A stretch of 64,000 nt of DNA from NCBI GenBank assembly GCA_013138965.1, contig WTBT01000057.1, positions 1 to 64,000 of the forward strand, read 5' to 3'. The notes beneath the pieces are model-generated. The model saw only the letters and a program-made list of their open reading frames with translations, had not been told where the DNA came from and did no database searches. Both the position numbers and the translations under genes were made by a program. Shown here in pieces: positions 33,692 through 43,098 of the stretch. The DNA comes from Candidatus Aegiribacteria sp. (GTDB lineage Bacteria > Fermentibacterota > Fermentibacteria > Fermentibacterales > JCC-6). Every line of letters starts with the position of its first letter. Within the stretch, counting starts at the first letter, position 1.

Positions 33692-34714
33692 ATGAATTAC
33701 AACATAGCAGAGAACAGCGAGACAGCTCCAGAGGAATCGAAGGCCGGAGGCCAGGCGGTGCTGGAGGGAGTGATGATGCGTTCCCCGGTTTCCACTGCCG
33801 TTGCGGTTAGAACTCCCGAAGGAAAGATCATTGTCAAAAAGCTGAAAATCAAAGAACTCAAGAATTGCGGCAGTATATGGGCAAAACCTGTTTTCAGAGG
33901 TGCAGCCACATTGATCGATACACTCAGGCTTGGAATGAAAGCCCTTAACTGGTCAGCAGAAGTTGCCGAGGAATCTTCCAGCTCAGGCAAAAAGAAGGGA
34001 GGCTCCGGTTTTTCGACCTTTCTTACCACAGTCTTTGCATTCACGCTCGCTATCGTACTTTTCGCCTGGCTGCCGCTGCAGAGCAGTAAATGGATACTTG
34101 ATAACGGGTCTTCCGCAGCCGGCCTGCAGTTCGGGATCCACATGCTGGCAGGTCTTTTCCGATTGATCGCCTTTCTTCTCTATCTGGGTGCGATATCGTT
34201 TATGCCGGATGTCAAACGGCTGTTCATGTACCACGGTGCGGAGCATCAGACGATTCACGCCTGGGAGAAAGGGCTTACTCCTCTGGCTGCGCAGGCTGTG
34301 GAGCAGAGCCCGCTGCACCAGAGGTGCGGAACCAGTTTTCTCCTGCTTGTCATGCTTGGCACCATACTCTTCTACGGCATCTTCGATTCTATGGTTATAC
34401 TGATTACAGGATACAACCCGAGTGCTTTGATCAGAGTGCTGTACCATCTGCCTCTGATTCCCCTTGTAATGGGACTGAGCTACGAAATCCTCAAACTGGC
34501 TGACAGGCATCTCGAAACTTCAGCTATCGCAAAGGCGGTTACGGCTCCGGGACTCCTGCTTCAGAAGCTCACCACAAGGAAGGCTGGATTAAGAGAGATT
34601 GAAGTGGCAGTTGCTTCTCTATACGTTTCTCTTGGAAAAGCCCCCGGACCTGATGTTGAAATACTCGGCCGTGACAAGGATGGTCATATCGAGGAGGATA
34701 ATGAAAACCTTTGA
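33692..34714 (+). CDS. DUF1385 (YqhQ-like) membrane protein
   Basis: 340 residues. 'GGQAVLEGVMMRSP' near residue 20 and 'VFRGAATLIDTLRLGMKAL' are the family signature, and 'FMYHGAEHQTIHAWEKG' with 'SPLHQRCGTSFLLLV' is the conserved core with likely metal-binding His. About four helices (110-130, 150-170, 225-250, 255-275). The family is always found close to rpmE, prfA and prmC in many phyla, yet its function is not known. Its stop overlaps the start of prfA by 14 bp. Confidence 0.92.
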   Translation: MNYNIAENSETAPEESKAGGQAVLEGVMMRSPVSTAVAVRTPEGKIIVKKLKIKELKNCGSIWAKPVFRGAATLIDTLRLGMKALNWSAEVAEESSSSGKKKGGSGFSTFLTTVFAFTLAIVLFAWLPLQSSKWILDNGSSAAGLQFGIHMLAGLFRLIAFLLYLGAISFMPDVKRLFMYHGAEHQTIHAWEKGLTPLAAQAVEQSPLHQRCGTSFLLLVMLGTILFYGIFDSMVILITGYNPSALIRVLYHLPLIPLVMGLSYEILKLADRHLETSAIAKAVTAPGLLLQKLTTRKAGLREIEVAVASLYVSLGKAPGPDVEILGRDKDGHIEEDNENL

Positions 34715-35777
34715 TATGGGATCCATGGAGCAGAGAATCACGGAAATCGACGAAAGCCTCTGTTCCCCGAAAACTCTCAAGAGTTCTTCTCTTATACGTT
34801 CACTAACCTTCGAGCGTGCCGGCCTGTCAAGAATTCTCAGCGCTATTGGAGATATTAAAGAAGTCGCTTCATCCCTTGAAGAGACAAGGGAACTTATGGA
34901 AGATGATGACCGGGAACTGGCAGCCCTGGCAGCCCTTGAGATCCCCGAAATGGAGATGAGACTTGAGAAGCTTGAGCATCAGCTGAAAATGCTTCTCGTT
35001 CCCCCTGATCCCAACGACGGCAGGGACGTTATCATCGAGATTCGCTCGGGAACAGGGGGAGAAGAGGCAGCCCTGTTCGCCGCAAACGTTTACAGAATGT
35101 ATTCAGCTTTCGCCCAGAAGAACGGATGGTCGCAGGAGATATTCAGCAGCAGCGGTTCCGAAAGGGGAGGGTTCAAAGAAATTACCTTCGCCCTCAGAGG
35201 CAAAGGCGTATACAGCCGAATGAAGTTCGAAGCGGGCGTACACAGGGTACAGAGGGTCCCCGAAACGGAGACATCCGGAAGGATACACACTTCCGCCTGT
35301 ACTGTAGCGGTACTCCCGGAGGTAGAGGAAGTTGAGATCACCGTTAATCAGGAAGATCTCAGAATCGATGTTTACCGCTCTTCAGGCCCCGGAGGGCAGA
35401 GCGTCAACACAACAGATTCCGCAGTGCGGATTACCCATATACCAACAGGGCTGGTCGTTTCGTGTCAGGATGAGAAGAGCCAGCTTAAGAACAAAGTGAA
35501 GGCTATGAAAGTCCTCAGATCAAGGCTCTTCGCGAAAAAGCAGGAAGAGGAGAATGCCAAACGGGCAGAGACCAGGAAGAGCATGGTGGGTTCCGGTGAC
35601 AGAAGCGCCAAGATAAGAACTTACAATTATCCCCAGGGAAGAGTTACCGACCATAGAATTCATCTCTCCCTTCATTCGCTGAAGGATGTTCTCAGCGGGG
35701 ACCTTGACCAGATCATCGGACCGCTTATCGAAGCCGAACAGGAAAGGCTCCTCTCGGAGGTTTCATCGGGATCGTGA
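34701..35777 (+). CDS. prfA: Peptide chain release factor 1
   Basis: 358 residues from ATG 34701 (GAGGAGG upstream; an earlier start would lie deep in the DUF1385 gene). It has the catalytic 'GPGGQSVNTTDSAVRI' with GGQ at about 232-234, and the codon-recognition tripeptide in RF1 form, 'RVPETE' (PxT), which indicates UAA/UAG reading. It releases finished peptides on the ribosome. The Gln of GGQ is methylated by PrmC, encoded immediately downstream with a 4-bp overlap. Confidence 0.96.
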   Translation: MKTFDMGSMEQRITEIDESLCSPKTLKSSSLIRSLTFERAGLSRILSAIGDIKEVASSLEETRELMEDDDRELAALAALEIPEMEMRLEKLEHQLKMLLVPPDPNDGRDVIIEIRSGTGGEEAALFAANVYRMYSAFAQKNGWSQEIFSSSGSERGGFKEITFALRGKGVYSRMKFEAGVHRVQRVPETETSGRIHTSACTVAVLPEVEEVEITVNQEDLRIDVYRSSGPGGQSVNTTDSAVRITHIPTGLVVSCQDEKSQLKNKVKAMKVLRSRLFAKKQEEENAKRAETRKSMVGSGDRSAKIRTYNYPQGRVTDHRIHLSLHSLKDVLSGDLDQIIGPLIEAEQERLLSEVSSGS

Positions 35778-36613
35778 TTGTTCTGGACGCCTGCAGATGG
35801 GCTGAAAAGGAACTGGCAGACCTTGAATCGCCCCGGCTGGAAGCTGAACTGCTTCTGTGCGATTTAATGAACTGGAAACGGCACGAACTATATCTGAACC
35901 ATGAATGTGAAGTGCACGAATCCTGCCTGGACAAGTACAGGGAGAGAGTCCGGCGGCGGAAGAACAGAGAGCCTCTTCAGCATATTACAGGAAGGGTGGA
36001 TTTCCTGGGCCGTTCGTTCATCGCAGGGCCGGGAGCCCTTATAGCGCGGCCCGAAACGGAGTTTCTTACCGAGCTGTTCATAAAAGAGCTTTCGGAGCCG
36101 AAGTACATTCTCGATGTTGGCACAGGATCCGGCGTCATAGCGGTTTCACTGGCTCTTGCGTATCCGGCGGCACTGGTGATCGGAACGGATATCAGTCGGG
36201 AAGCCCTGATCATTTCGCGCGGGAATAAAGAACTTTTCAGAGCACGGAACCTGATACTGGTCAGAACCGACCTGGTCGAAGCCTTCAGACAGGGCGCCGG
36301 AATAATTGACGGAATTATCGCTAACCTTCCTTACATTCCTTCGGCTCAGATCCATGATCTTGAGCCTGAAGTAAGGGATGGAGATCCCCTGATTGCGCTT
36401 GATGGAGGGGCGGACGGGCTTGAACTGATTCTCTCATTAACTGCTTCCGCTCCGGCGCTTCTGCGAAAAGGAGGGATTCTTGCCCTTGAACTGGACAGGG
36501 AACAGGTGGAAACAGTTTCTGAAACACTTGAGAAAAATCCTTTATGGAGAGATGTAAACGTGTTCAATGATCATACCTGCCGGCCCAGAGTTGTCACTGC
36601 CCGATCAACCTGA
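35774..36613 (+). CDS. prmC: Release-factor glutamine methyltransferase PrmC
   Basis: 279 residues, GTG start overlapping the prfA stop (GTGA). N-terminal helical domain (about 1-80) that holds the release factor, with 'REPLQHITGRVDFLG'. SAM site 'ILDVGTGSGVIAVSLA', and the catalytic motif read as 'NLPYIP' (usual NPPY). It methylates the GGQ glutamine. The Leu replacing the first Pro of NPPY is a mild change seen in some family members. Order prfA-prmC is standard. Confidence 0.94.
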   Translation: MIVLDACRWAEKELADLESPRLEAELLLCDLMNWKRHELYLNHECEVHESCLDKYRERVRRRKNREPLQHITGRVDFLGRSFIAGPGALIARPETEFLTELFIKELSEPKYILDVGTGSGVIAVSLALAYPAALVIGTDISREALIISRGNKELFRARNLILVRTDLVEAFRQGAGIIDGIIANLPYIPSAQIHDLEPEVRDGDPLIALDGGADGLELILSLTASAPALLRKGGILALELDREQVETVSETLEKNPLWRDVNVFNDHTCRPRVVTARST

Positions 36614-36615
36614 CG

Positions 36616-36646
36616 GGGTCGGACATAACATCGTACACTTACAAAA
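36616..36646 (-). repeat. Dispersed intergenic repeat, copy 2
   Basis: Inverted copy of 18846-18876 with 29 of 31 bases equal. It begins GGGTCGGACATAAC; the dyad arm here is decayed (TCGTA-CACT-TACAA). It lies between prmC and ispG, right after the prmC stop. Confidence 0.6.
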
Positions 36647-36716
36647 CTTGTAAAAAATGATACCTGCTTACATATTCATACACTTAATGTTATTGTGATG
36701 TTGTGTCTGGAGAGAA

Positions 36717-37808
36717 ATGGGTATTAGTATCAGCAGATCCCGCACAAGAAAAGTTCTGGCCGGAGGGCTGCCGATAGGGGGCGGGGCGCCCATATCCGTG
36801 CAATCCATGACTAATGTTCCGACTACCGACGTTGAAGCTGTCTGCAGCCAGATAAACATGCTGGCGGCCCGTGGAACTGAAATCGTTCGTGTGGCGGTGC
36901 CGGACAGGGAATCTGCCGACGCTCTTCGGAGTATAATCGAAAGATCTCCTGTTCCCGTGGTATCGGATATCCACTTCGACCCTGAGCTTGCGATACTGGC
37001 GCTTGAAGCCGGAACAGACAAACTGAGGCTCAATCCGGGTAACATAAGGCGAAGGTCTGATATCTGGAAAATCTGTGAAAAGGCATCAGAGCTGCAGGTT
37101 CCCATCCGTATAGGAGTTAATTCCGGCAGCATTCCGGGTGATCTCAGGGATAAATACGGAGGGGTGAATAGAGATTCAATGTGGGCCGCCGCACAGAGAC
37201 ATCTGGTTTTCTTTGAGGAAACCGGTTTTAAGGACATAGTCCTCTCACTGAAATCAAGCGACCCCATGCTCACAGTGGAGGTCAACAGACTGGCGTCAGC
37301 TGAATGTGATTACCCGCTTCATCTGGGTGTTACAGAAGCAGGCCCACAACTTACAGGAAGCGTTAGAAGCGCTGTGGCGCTTTCTGTTCTGCTGGCGGAG
37401 GGGATCGGCGACACTATAAGGGTTTCCCTCTCAGGTTCGCCGGAAAAGGAACCCGTTGTAGGGTGGGAGATACTCTCCTCGCTTGATATCAGGCGGAGAT
37501 TTCCAAGGGTGATCAGCTGTCCAACCTGTGCAAGGACCCGAATTGATGTTGCTGAGCTTGCCGAATCTGTTCAGGAAAGTCTGGAGGGTAAAGTTGGGAA
37601 TATCACCATAGCGGTGATGGGGTGCGAAGTTAACGGGCCGGGTGAGGCAAGAGAGGCGAACATAGCTCTTATCGGAACTCCGTCCGGAATACAGCTTTTT
37701 ATTGACGGGAAAAATACCGGCGGGATACCCGGTTCAGATATTCAGGGGTATCTTGACGGAATTGTAGATTCATACATTCGGAAATCAGAAAAAACCGCGG
37801 GAGGATAA
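36717..37808 (+). CDS. ispG: (E)-4-hydroxy-3-methylbut-2-enyl-diphosphate synthase
   Basis: 363 residues, bacterial two-domain length. TIM-barrel part with 'PISVQSMTNVPTTDVEA', 'VVSDIHFDP', 'DKLRLNPGNI' and 'GVNSGSIP'; C-terminal iron-sulfur part with the ligands in 'CPTCARTRID' and 'MGCEVNGPGEA'. It reduces MEcPP to HMBPP in the MEP isoprenoid pathway. GGAGAG precedes ATG 36717. It is separated from prmC by about 100 bp that contain the repeat, and is followed 3 bp later by glnA. Confidence 0.95.
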   Translation: MGISISRSRTRKVLAGGLPIGGGAPISVQSMTNVPTTDVEAVCSQINMLAARGTEIVRVAVPDRESADALRSIIERSPVPVVSDIHFDPELAILALEAGTDKLRLNPGNIRRRSDIWKICEKASELQVPIRIGVNSGSIPGDLRDKYGGVNRDSMWAAAQRHLVFFEETGFKDIVLSLKSSDPMLTVEVNRLASAECDYPLHLGVTEAGPQLTGSVRSAVALSVLLAEGIGDTIRVSLSGSPEKEPVVGWEILSSLDIRRRFPRVISCPTCARTRIDVAELAESVQESLEGKVGNITIAVMGCEVNGPGEAREANIALIGTPSGIQLFIDGKNTGGIPGSDIQGYLDGIVDSYIRKSEKTAGG

Positions 37809-37811
37809 ACA

Positions 37812-39239
37812 GTGGTCTCTAACAAAACCGTGAAAATTCAACTTGAGAGAATTTTGAACGAGCATTACGATGAACTTGATATAAGGTTCACCGATCTTAA
37901 GGGACACTGGCGTCATGTAACAGTACCGGCATCGATGGTGGACGAAGATTTCTTCATGCGCGGAGTAGGATTTGACGGATCCACACTGGCGGGCATGACT
38001 CAGACGGAAGCGGGAGACCTTGTTCTGAGGCCCGATCCCAGAAGGGTTTTTGAGGACCAGTTCACCGAGAGAAAAACTCTTGTAATTTTCGCCGATATAG
38101 TGGATCCGGTAAGCGGGGAAGCCTTTTCCAAGGACCCGAGGAGCATAGCCAGAAAAGCAGCCGCTTACCTCAGGGAGTCTGGTCTTGCCACGGACAGTTT
38201 CTGGGCCCCTGAGTTCGAATTTTACATTTTCGACGAAGCCTGCTTCTGGGCTGAACGGGGAAGCCAGGGGTACCGGATGGGAAGCATAGAGAATCCCGAG
38301 AGTTCTAAAATTTCCGATTCCAAAGGTTTTGTTCATGCCTGCAAATCCGGGTATCACATGATGTATCCTGTGGACAGCCTCCATGATATAAGGTCTGAAA
38401 TTACGATGCTGATGCAGCAGGCGGGAATACAGATAAAATACCATCACCATGAGGTGGGCAGGATGGGGCAGAGTGAAGTGGAAGTGACCTTCTCGCCTTT
38501 CCTCAGCGCCGCGGACAATGTCATGCTGACCAAGCACATAGTCCGGAATGTCGCGCTTAAGCACGGTCTTTCCGCGACATTCATGCCGAAACCGGCTGAG
38601 GGCGAACCGGGCTCCGGCATGCATTTTCACATTTTCATGACAGACCAACAGAAAAGGATATTCTTTAACAAAGATGGTTACTGTAACCTTAGCAAACCCG
38701 CCCTGAACGCGATTGCCGGAATTCTTCATCATGCTCCCGCTGTATGCGCCTTCAGCAACGCTTCGGTTAACAGCTACCATAGGCTTGTTCCGGGGCAGGA
38801 GGCTCCTGTATATAGATTCTTCTCCGGCCCCAACAGAAGCGCCGCCATAAGGGTCCCGTCCTATGCCAGAACGGCGGAATCAATTCGGTTCGAGTACAGG
38901 GTTCCCGATGGGATCAGTAATCCCTACCTCTCGATGAGCGCGATACTCATGGCCGCTATTGATGGAATGAAAAAGGAAATGGACCCGGAGAAACTTGGTT
39001 ACGGTCCGATTGATGAGAACGTTTTCGCGGAGGGTTACAATACGGAAGGCCTTCACAAACTTCCCCGAAACCTGGGAGAAGCCCTGGACGCGCTTGAAGC
39101 CGACAGGGAATTCCTTGAAGACGGGAACGTTTTCTCGAAGGAAATGATAGATGATTATATTGCATTGAAGAGAGACGAAGTTGCAAGTTTCCAGGGAAGT
39201 CCTCATCCTAAGGAGCATTCCCTCTATTTCAGCCTGTAG
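37812..39239 (+). CDS. glnA: Glutamine synthetase, type I
   Basis: 475 residues, GTG start with GGGAGG upstream. 'RFTDLKGHWRHVTVP' begins the beta-grasp domain; catalytic parts are 'GVGFDGSTLAGM', 'FWAPEFEFYIFD', 'KYHHHEVGRMGQSEVEVTF', 'GSGMHFHIF' and 'NRSAAIRVP'. The C-terminal region lacks the Tyr of the usual 'NLY.LPPEE' adenylylation loop (here 'GLHKLPRNLGEALDAL'), so control by adenylylation is unlikely. It assimilates ammonium onto glutamate. Last gene of the rho run. Confidence 0.94.
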   Translation: MVSNKTVKIQLERILNEHYDELDIRFTDLKGHWRHVTVPASMVDEDFFMRGVGFDGSTLAGMTQTEAGDLVLRPDPRRVFEDQFTERKTLVIFADIVDPVSGEAFSKDPRSIARKAAAYLRESGLATDSFWAPEFEFYIFDEACFWAERGSQGYRMGSIENPESSKISDSKGFVHACKSGYHMMYPVDSLHDIRSEITMLMQQAGIQIKYHHHEVGRMGQSEVEVTFSPFLSAADNVMLTKHIVRNVALKHGLSATFMPKPAEGEPGSGMHFHIFMTDQQKRIFFNKDGYCNLSKPALNAIAGILHHAPAVCAFSNASVNSYHRLVPGQEAPVYRFFSGPNRSAAIRVPSYARTAESIRFEYRVPDGISNPYLSMSAILMAAIDGMKKEMDPEKLGYGPIDENVFAEGYNTEGLHKLPRNLGEALDALEADREFLEDGNVFSKEMIDDYIALKRDEVASFQGSPHPKEHSLYFSL

Positions 39240-39255
39240 AAAAGGGGTCAATAAG

Positions 39256-40479
39256 ATGAAAAAGGTACTGGTTCTGATGTTCAGTGTGCTTATTTTCGCT
39301 CTCGCATGCGGAGAGCAGCCGACAGAGGACGTAGCTGCAAATATAGATATAGATGAACCCTCAGCCACGGAGGAGTACGTGCTTCCCGAAGCTGATATCT
39401 ACCTGACCCTCTCCGATTCAATAGGGATCGAACTGGGAGACAGCAACTACGTTTTCGGCCAGATAGCCGGAGCCGACATCACGCCCAAGGGGGAAATAGC
39501 GATACTGGATATGCAGAAAAGCTGTATGAGCATTTTCTCTCCATCAGGGGAATTCATTCAGCGCATCGGCCGTCAGGGCAGCGGCCCCGGAGAGTTTCTG
39601 CTTGCCAGCGGAATGACGTTCTTTCCTGTGTTAGAGGGATCGGATATCCCTGATTCACTGGAACCGGGTTCTGTGGTCTCGGATGGAATGGCGCAAAAAC
39701 TGGTCTATTTTGATACTGATATGGAATATATGATGGATGTTCAGGGCTTTTTCCCTTCACCACCCACTACTCTCGTGGCCGTGAATGATGGCGCCATTGT
39801 AGGCATGAAACCTGAATGGCTGCAGAACGAGGAAGGCATGTTCCTTGGTTTCACCGTTGCAAAATGGGAATTGGGCGAAACGGAGCCGTCAGTAATTTAT
39901 TTTGAAAGCATGTCTCCCTTCGATCCTTCCGACCTGAGCTCGATGCAGGATGATATAATCAACTTCGGAGCTACTCCTGAAGGAATAGTCTTCACTGCGT
40001 CACTGTCGACTGAAGAATACGAATTCACCGTATGGAATCCCGAAGGGGAAGAACTGTTCACCGTGACAGATGAAAATTTTGTCAGGGTACTGAAAACACA
40101 GGAAGAAATCGACGTAGAGGCTGAATCGGTAAACAGAAGGATGATCCAGGGGGGAATGCCCGAGTCGATGGCCAACTGGCAACCCGATCCGTACAGGTCG
40201 GCAATAAGGGTAGGGGGACTCTGGGTTGATGGACTTGACAGAATATGGGTAACAAGAGGAACAACACAGACACCTTCCTTCAACGTCTACGATATGGAAG
40301 GGAAACTCCTCTTCACTGCCGCACTCGATGCGGGTGAAAGGGCCAGTACATGGCAGACGGCAATCAAGGGAAACAGATTCCTTGCTTTTGATGCCGATCC
40401 CGAGCTTTACCCGCAGGTTTTCATCGGGGAACTACCCGGAATCGAAAAAACCGGCACCGAGGGAGTGAGTCTGCAGTAA
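39256..40479 (+). CDS. 6-bladed beta-propeller lipoprotein
   Basis: 407 residues from ATG 39256, where a signal ends FALAC (Cys near 15). The early mature part has 'SDSIGIELGDSNYVFGQI' followed by 'GEIAILDMQKSCMSIFSPSGEFIQRIGRQGSGPGEF', quoted in part; the 'G.GSGPGEF' turn is the mark of the 6-bladed-propeller lipoproteins common in FCB-type bacteria. A paralogue lies at 49219-50355. Probably surface- or periplasm-facing; function unknown. It follows glnA by 16 bp but may have its own transcript. A strong hairpin ends it. Confidence 0.87.
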   Translation: MKKVLVLMFSVLIFALACGEQPTEDVAANIDIDEPSATEEYVLPEADIYLTLSDSIGIELGDSNYVFGQIAGADITPKGEIAILDMQKSCMSIFSPSGEFIQRIGRQGSGPGEFLLASGMTFFPVLEGSDIPDSLEPGSVVSDGMAQKLVYFDTDMEYMMDVQGFFPSPPTTLVAVNDGAIVGMKPEWLQNEEGMFLGFTVAKWELGETEPSVIYFESMSPFDPSDLSSMQDDIINFGATPEGIVFTASLSTEEYEFTVWNPEGEELFTVTDENFVRVLKTQEEIDVEAESVNRRMIQGGMPESMANWQPDPYRSAIRVGGLWVDGLDRIWVTRGTTQTPSFNVYDMEGKLLFTAALDAGERASTWQTAIKGNRFLAFDADPELYPQVFIGELPGIEKTGTEGVSLQ

Positions 40480-40505
40480 TTCTCTGAACTGTCAAGACAA
40501 TTGTA

Positions 40506-40534
40506 GAATGGGGAAGGCATCGCCTTCCCCATTC
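40506..40534 (+). terminator. Strong hairpin terminator
   Basis: Perfect 13-bp stem GAATGGGGAAGGC / GCCTTCCCCATTC with loop ATC. Between the converging genes ending 40479 (+) and 40634 (-), so it can serve both strands. No T-run. Confidence 0.75.
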
Positions 40535-40633
40535 TGACAGGGCAGAGATTGATAGGATGGCATCTGCGTTTGAACATGATGATCTGAAAAAGGCAACCGG
40601 AACACCCTGACGCATCGCTGCGCAAGACTGTTT

Positions 40634-41257
40634 TCAGTAACGCTGAAGGAAAACCCTCACAGGGGAGCCATCCCCGTCGGTGATCTTCAGCGGGAAACAC
40701 ATCAGAAGATAATTCCCCGGAAGGACGTCATCGAGCAGCAGATTCTCCAGTATCGGTATCGATGCGCCCAGAAGAATCTCATGAGCATCTGCGGAATCCG
40801 GTGGATCTACCGAAAAGGTATCGATACCAATCATCTTCGCGCCTTTTTCAACAGCCAGCTCAGCGGCATTCGATGAAAGGTATGAATATTCCATCGGATT
40901 GCTGCTTTCTGCCGGGGAACCTGACGACGTTTTAAGAAGCAATGCTTTTCCGTTCAAGGAAAGATCGTCAATAAGATGTTTTTCTATTATGCGCTTTCCG
41001 GTGCAGTCAGCGATGACTGCGGGGAGAATGAGTCTGTTCATGGGAATATCGTCAACGGAGGTGCGGCACCCGGCCAGGTGCGCGGGAGCGTCGATATGTG
41101 TTCCGCAATGGCTGCTCATTATGAGTTTCGATGTGCGAAAACCGTGGGTCACTGAAGTATCTTTACGGAATCGTACATCCCCCGGCCATGCCGGTGTGCT
41201 GTCGTTAAGTGGCCTTGTAATGTCGATCAGTTTCCCGGGGGATATTCTGTATTCCAT
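40634..41257 (-). CDS. Cyclase-family (kynurenine formamidase-like) hydrolase
   Basis: 207 residues. 'IDITRPLNDSTPAWPGD' at the N-terminus and the metal motif 'SHCGTHIDAPAHL' (H-x-x-x-H-x-D) near residue 55 define PF04199. 'LLLKTSSGS' and 'IGIDTFSVDPPDSADAHEILLGASIPILENL' (in part) continue the family pattern. These Mn/Zn enzymes hydrolyse N-formyl or cyclic amides; kynurenine formamidase and isatin hydrolase are known members. The substrate is not predictable. Last gene of a minus-strand unit with nth and rnd. Confidence 0.88.
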   Translation of the reverse strand: MEYRISPGKLIDITRPLNDSTPAWPGDVRFRKDTSVTHGFRTSKLIMSSHCGTHIDAPAHLAGCRTSVDDIPMNRLILPAVIADCTGKRIIEKHLIDDLSLNGKALLLKTSSGSPAESSNPMEYSYLSSNAAELAVEKGAKMIGIDTFSVDPPDSADAHEILLGASIPILENLLLDDVLPGNYLLMCFPLKITDGDGSPVRVFLQRY

Positions 41258-41260
41258 GAA

Positions 41261-41905
41261 TCAGCCGTTCACTTGAATTCCGGATGGGCATTGATCTCTT
41301 AACGGGCATTCACTGCACAGAGGCTTTGTCGGCCTGCATATCTTCTGGCCGAATCGCACCATGAGATGGTTGATTTCCGTCCATTCCGATTTCGGGAAAA
41401 GCCTCTGAAGAGCGAATTCGGTTTCATCCGGGGAGCGGGTATCAACTAATCCCAGCCTGTTTGAAATCCTGTGAACATGGACATCTACACATATTGAAGG
41501 GACACCGAAGACCATTCCCATCACGAAATTAGCGGTTTTTCTTCCAACTCCCGGAAGACTCAACAGGCTTTCCATACTGTCAGGAACTCTGCCCTCAAAA
41601 TCGCTTTTCAGGATTTCGGCGATCCTCTTCATCTGCCCCGCCTTCTGTCTGTAGAAACCTGCGGGCCGCAGAAGCTGTTCAAGCTCCGCTCTGTCGATTG
41701 AGATCATGGCATCGACATCCGGAGTTTTCTTCAGAACCTGCCTGGAGACCATTCTTGTAACAGCATCCCTTGTTCTGAGGCTTATTATGGTTGAGATCAG
41801 AACGGGAAAAGCTTCTCGGGATTCCTCCATGGGGGCAGGTATGTCGGGGGACTTCAGGGCGCTTTTCATTCTGTTCAGAATTGCGGGCGGAGTGGATTCA
41901 GACAC
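41261..41905 (-). CDS. nth: Endonuclease III-like DNA glycosylase/AP lyase
   Basis: 214 residues. HhH motif 'LPGVGRKTANFVMG' with the catalytic Lys, 'VDVHVHRISNRLG' with the catalytic Asp, and a C-terminal [4Fe-4S] cluster loop 'CRPTKPLCSECPLRDQC' (spacing 6-2-5). It removes oxidised pyrimidines. GTG start overlaps the rnd stop by one base, so coupled translation with rnd is likely. Confidence 0.94.
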   Translation of the reverse strand: MSESTPPAILNRMKSALKSPDIPAPMEESREAFPVLISTIISLRTRDAVTRMVSRQVLKKTPDVDAMISIDRAELEQLLRPAGFYRQKAGQMKRIAEILKSDFEGRVPDSMESLLSLPGVGRKTANFVMGMVFGVPSICVDVHVHRISNRLGLVDTRSPDETEFALQRLFPKSEWTEINHLMVRFGQKICRPTKPLCSECPLRDQCPSGIQVNG

Positions 41906-43086
41906 TATTCGACCCTGATGAAATGCAGCCCCGCCCTGCTGTCGAGGTTGAGTTTCAGGGCGAGTTTTCCTTTGAGAAGAGAGACAAGGTCATCTCCAAG
42001 GGCTTCCTTCCGCCAGCCGGTGAGTTCCAGTAATGAGTACAGCTCTTTCTCATTATCAGGCGGGTTTTTCGCAAGGGAGTTGATCATTTCCTTTGAAAGA
42101 AGAAGTTCCGGAGAGATATCGAGTCGGCATGATTCCTGCTTCAGGAATATGCGGAGTATGTCCATGCGAGCAGAAACACCGGGTCTGGAATGATATCTGG
42201 GTATGTCAGGAATATCTTTATCGGGAAAGCTTTCTGCATCCGCTATGACTTTGAGAATTTCGTCCCCCCATTTTAAAATGAAACCGCTGGAGATTCCCCT
42301 CAGTCTTGAGAGTGCTCTTTTGGAAACCGGAGTTAATGCCGTAATCGCTCCGAGGAGGTGATCCCTTACAACGAAATTTCTTGGTTTGTTGACCTGTCTG
42401 GCCGCATTCTCCCTCCACTTGACAAGTGCCCAGAGGATATGCACCCTGTTATTCCTTACCTTTGCCGTTGATCTGATCTTTCTAAACAGCCTGTGAACGG
42501 CATTGTTGTATGTTGAGGGATCCGTGAGGGATTTCGCCTCCTCAAGGTACCACCCCAGACGGCCCCTTGCCTTAAGTTTTTCGATCTGACTCCGGTATAT
42601 CTCAAGCAGATATCTGACGTCATCCAGTGCGTATTCGATCTGATCATCAGCCAGCGGCCGGAGAGACCAGTCGCTGAGAGTGTGTCCCTTTTTCGGGTAA
42701 ATGCCGCATTCAGCTTTGACAAGTTTGAACAGGGCTGTCTGTCTGCCATGTCCAAGAAAGGCTGCTGCAAGCTGGGTGTCGAATACAGAAGCGAATTCCA
42801 CGTTAAGATGATGCATAAGAACATCTATATCGTTTCTCGCCGAGTGTATGACCTTAACCGGTGATTCGGACTCGAAGAGTCTGGCAAGCGGAGACAGATC
42901 CTTTATTTCGAGAGGATCGACAGCTACAGGGCCATCACTGCCTGCTATCTGAATAAGAAAGAGATCAGGCCAGTACCTTCTCTCACCATGAAACTCGGTA
43001 TCAACAGCAATAGCTTTCTCATCCCGAAGCTTGTCCGTAAGTCTTTTAAGATCTTCCTGTGTGCTGATCACCGCTGTTCTGTACAA
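41905..43086 (-). CDS. rnd: Ribonuclease D-like exonuclease
   Basis: 393 residues. DEDDy exonuclease domain: 'AVDTEFHGER' (ExoI), 'VIHSARNDIDVLMHHL' (ExoII), 'YALDDVRYLLEIY' (ExoIII), followed by HRDC-like repeats (about 205-285 and 300-380). It trims tRNA and other RNA 3' ends. Start is TTG 43086 with GGGAG upstream, 12 bp after the preceding gene. Confidence 0.93.
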   Translation of the reverse strand: MYRTAVISTQEDLKRLTDKLRDEKAIAVDTEFHGERRYWPDLFLIQIAGSDGPVAVDPLEIKDLSPLARLFESESPVKVIHSARNDIDVLMHHLNVEFASVFDTQLAAAFLGHGRQTALFKLVKAECGIYPKKGHTLSDWSLRPLADDQIEYALDDVRYLLEIYRSQIEKLKARGRLGWYLEEAKSLTDPSTYNNAVHRLFRKIRSTAKVRNNRVHILWALVKWRENAARQVNKPRNFVVRDHLLGAITALTPVSKRALSRLRGISSGFILKWGDEILKVIADAESFPDKDIPDIPRYHSRPGVSARMDILRIFLKQESCRLDISPELLLSKEMINSLAKNPPDNEKELYSLLELTGWRKEALGDDLVSLLKGKLALKLNLDSRAGLHFIRVE

Positions 43087-43098
43087 GTATCTCCCGTT

